Source: an uncultured Deefgea sp.
Lineage (GTDB): Bacteria > Pseudomonadota > Gammaproteobacteria > Burkholderiales > Chitinibacteraceae
DNA: 55,519 nucleotides
Assembly (NCBI RefSeq): GCF_947072475.1
Contig: NZ_CAMTIA010000019.1
Location: forward strand, 1-55,519
Direction of reading: 5' to 3'
In this document: piece after piece, positions 54,236 to 55,519 of the stretch
How the letters are laid out: every line of letters begins with the position of its first letter
Position numbering within the stretch: the first letter of the stretch is position 1
Notes under the pieces: model-generated
Told to the model about the DNA's origin: nothing
The model's input: the letters and a program-made list of their open reading frames with translations, nothing else
Database searches by the model: none
Translations under genes and position numbers: made by a program

Positions 54236-55129
54236 TTATAGCGTAGGCAATTGCAAGACGCTCACGCCGACATTGTCCGCTTTTTGGCGATTAAACCAAT
54301 CTGGTGCCGAGCTTTGTACGCCGACCAACAGTGGGCCGTTAGCGGTGGTGAGCCAAATTGGCGATCCAGAATCACCCGATAAGGTGTCGCAGCGATGAAA
54401 CAAGGTATTGTTTTGACGAAATTGAGTTAGGCTGCAAGCCAGATGCACGGTGAGTAATTGATCGTGATCTTCAGCAAAACCGCCTTGATTGAGCTGCATA
54501 TTCGCCGTTTTAAACGCCAGCTCTAAAGCCGCTCGTTCGCCTTTAAACAAAGGCATTGGCGCGGGTGCTACGCCTTCAACCAGCTTTACTTTTAACCAAG
54601 CAATATCGTATTCAGCCGCTTGCGGCAAGATATACACATCATTGCCTTTGTATTGCAATCCGCGTTTAAACGCCGGATGAAACACTTGATCGAGTACTTG
54701 ATATTTGGCTTGATATTCGCCCTGATGAAAACCAGCTTTAAACCATAAACCAGCATCGGGCTTACGCGCTTCCATCATAAAGCAGTGCGCCGCAGTCACC
54801 GCTAAATCAGGAGCGACCAACGTAGCAGTGCAGTTGTAATCATTTTTGGTGGTGAGCTGGCCAATGGCAGCAAATGGCGCAGGATATGGCGCTGGAATCA
54901 CCAAGCGGTCATCCGTACCAAAAAATAGCATCTGCTGCTGCCGAGAGAGTTCGGGATTTTGTTTGTCTGGCATGCTCGCAGCACGCACAAATTCGGCAAC
55001 CGGCACGCTCGCTATCGGTTTGGCGGTGTTTAATCGGGGTGGATTAAATGCCAGCGCCACGGCGCCGATGAGCGTGAAGGCGCTTAAAGTTAAGCCCAAT
55101 GCAACGGCGATTTTTTCTTCAATTATCAT
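54236..55129 (-). CDS. Membrane-anchored trypsin-like serine protease
   Basis: A 297-residue S1-family protease. From ATG 55129 the catalytic triad is His115 (TAAHC), Asp175 (EYDIAWLKV) and Ser254 (LSGDSGSP). An N-terminal hydrophobic segment (IAVALGLTLSAFTLIGAVALAF) at about 6-27 is a signal anchor or uncleaved signal peptide, so the protease domain is periplasmic. Cysteines at TAAHC and in RCDTLSGD can form the usual disulfides. The frame starts at a GTG at 55144, but GGAT precedes the ATG. Substrates are unknown. Confidence 0.88.
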   Translation of the reverse strand: MIIEEKIAVALGLTLSAFTLIGAVALAFNPPRLNTAKPIASVPVAEFVRAASMPDKQNPELSRQQQMLFFGTDDRLVIPAPYPAPFAAIGQLTTKNDYNCTATLVAPDLAVTAAHCFMMEARKPDAGLWFKAGFHQGEYQAKYQVLDQVFHPAFKRGLQYKGNDVYILPQAAEYDIAWLKVKLVEGVAPAPMPLFKGERAALELAFKTANMQLNQGGFAEDHDQLLTVHLACSLTQFRQNNTLFHRCDTLSGDSGSPIWLTTANGPLLVGVQSSAPDWFNRQKADNVGVSVLQLPTL

Positions 55130-55149
55130 ATCGATCCAATCCACAACGC

Positions 55150-55178
55150 AAAAAGGGACGCTAGCGCGTCCCCTTTGT
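55150..55178 (-). terminator. Terminator after the repeat protein
   Basis: AAAGGGGACGC and GCGTCCCTTTTT form a strong stem with a T run on the minus strand. It ends the transcript of the gene at 55197 onward, before the protease gene. Confidence 0.85.
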
Positions 55179-55196
55179 TTACAACGATGCGGCTAA

Positions 55197-55519
55197 TTAT
55201 TTAGCTGCAACAGTTGAAGCTTTAGAAGCTACAGCAGAGGCTTTTTTAGATTGTGCTTTTTGAGCAGCAGAAGCTTTAGAAGCTACAGCAGAAGCTTTTT
55301 TAGATTGTGCTTTTTGAGCAGCAGAAGCTTTAGAAGCTACAGCAGAAGCTTTTTTAGATTGTGCTTTTTGTGCAGCAGAAGCTACAGAAGCGCCAGAAGC
55401 TTTTTTAGCTTGTGCTTTTTGTGCAGCAGAAGCTACAGAAGCGCCAGAAGCTTTTTTAGCTTGAGCTTTTTGTGCAGCAGAAGCTACAGAAGCGCCAGAA
55501 GCTTTTTTAGCTTGTGCTT
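55197..55519 (-). CDS. Ala/Lys/Ser tandem-repeat protein (C-terminal part)
   Basis: The window shows only the last 107 residues of a minus-strand gene whose start lies beyond the edge. It is a tandem array with two repeat types. The first is QKAQAKKASGASVASAA (17 residues, 51 bases); the second is QKAQSKKASAVASKASAA (18 residues, 54 bases). The last unit ends KASTVAAK. The composition is Ala, Ser, Lys and Gln, without aromatic residues, like the C termini of histone-H1-like DNA-compacting proteins or phasin-like coats. Near-identical DNA units imply recent duplication. The N-terminal domain, which would decide the function, is not visible. Confidence 0.85.
   Translation of the reverse strand, partial: AQAKKASGASVASAAQKAQAKKASGASVASAAQKAQAKKASGASVASAAQKAQSKKASAVASKASAAQKAQSKKASAVASKASAAQKAQSKKASAVASKASTVAAK

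Overview
This window reads as a chromosomal segment of a betaproteobacterium of the order Neisseriales, most likely family Chitinibacteraceae (Deefgea, Chitinibacter or Iodobacter-like). The assignment rests on gene content and order (grxC-secB-SH3 protein-gpsA; nudJ-mnmA; pilS-pilR-ampD; proA-chorismate mutase-nadD-rsfS), a short H-NS-family protein and moderate GC. It is inference, not a database match. Most of the window is ordinary housekeeping DNA, densely coded, with many clear rho-independent terminators and start-stop overlaps.

Layout. 1-2.7 kb: possible edge of a minus-strand gene, then glutaredoxin grxC, export chaperone secB, an exported SH3 protein and gpsA. 2.8-6.2 kb (minus): GNAT acetyltransferase, mnmA with nudJ, and a membrane acyltransferase. 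6.3-9.3 kb (minus): a zinc-type ABC importer, znuC-znuB-znuA, preceded by a possible coupled 53-aa membrane peptide. 9.75-13.8 kb (minus): uvrD, an H-NS-like protein, and a TolC-type channel that continues the 13.9-18.7 kb tetR-adaptor-RND pump operon, with a 22-bp palindromic operator. 18.8-20.9 kb (plus): argB, a CBS-pair protein, a HAD phosphatase. 21-29 kb (minus): kup, ampD, pilR/pilS, rppH, a spermidine-synthase-like methyltransferase fold and ttcA. 29.4-33.6 kb: Cys-cluster protein, flavoprotein, MidA-like methyltransferase, lysophospholipid acyltransferase, separated by repeat-rich DNA. 34-37.1 kb: lysP, an NhaC-like antiporter, tRNA-Met(CAU). 37.5-42.3 kb: AraC regulator, secreted protein and AhpD-like protein, then ahpF and ahpC, a peroxide-related neighbourhood. 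42.6-47.7 kb (plus): an orphan periplasmic binding protein, a structured candidate RNA, a J-domain protein with three proteins I do not recognise, a LysE exporter and an FKBP isomerase. 47.7-55.5 kb (minus): DsbA-fold isomerase, cysD/cysN, proA-chorismate mutase-nadD-rsfS, a membrane-anchored trypsin-like protease, and the end of an Ala/Lys/Ser tandem-repeat protein.

The best candidate for something undescribed is the 43.5-46.5 kb unit: a structured RNA-like leader with its own terminator, a 95-residue J-domain protein, and three unrecognised cytosolic proteins in tight linkage. The second theme is intergenic DNA: at least four families of dispersed palindromic or tandem elements (8-bp-period CAGAGG arrays, REP/REPIN-like pairs, GGTATA/GTATTGCC-armed hairpins, GGTCTRTTRACG elements). 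Copies of one family sit inside the znu and cysDN operons. A tandem GGTTCT tract, a (CTCTGCGT)5 array and a C9 tract are likely to vary in length between strains.
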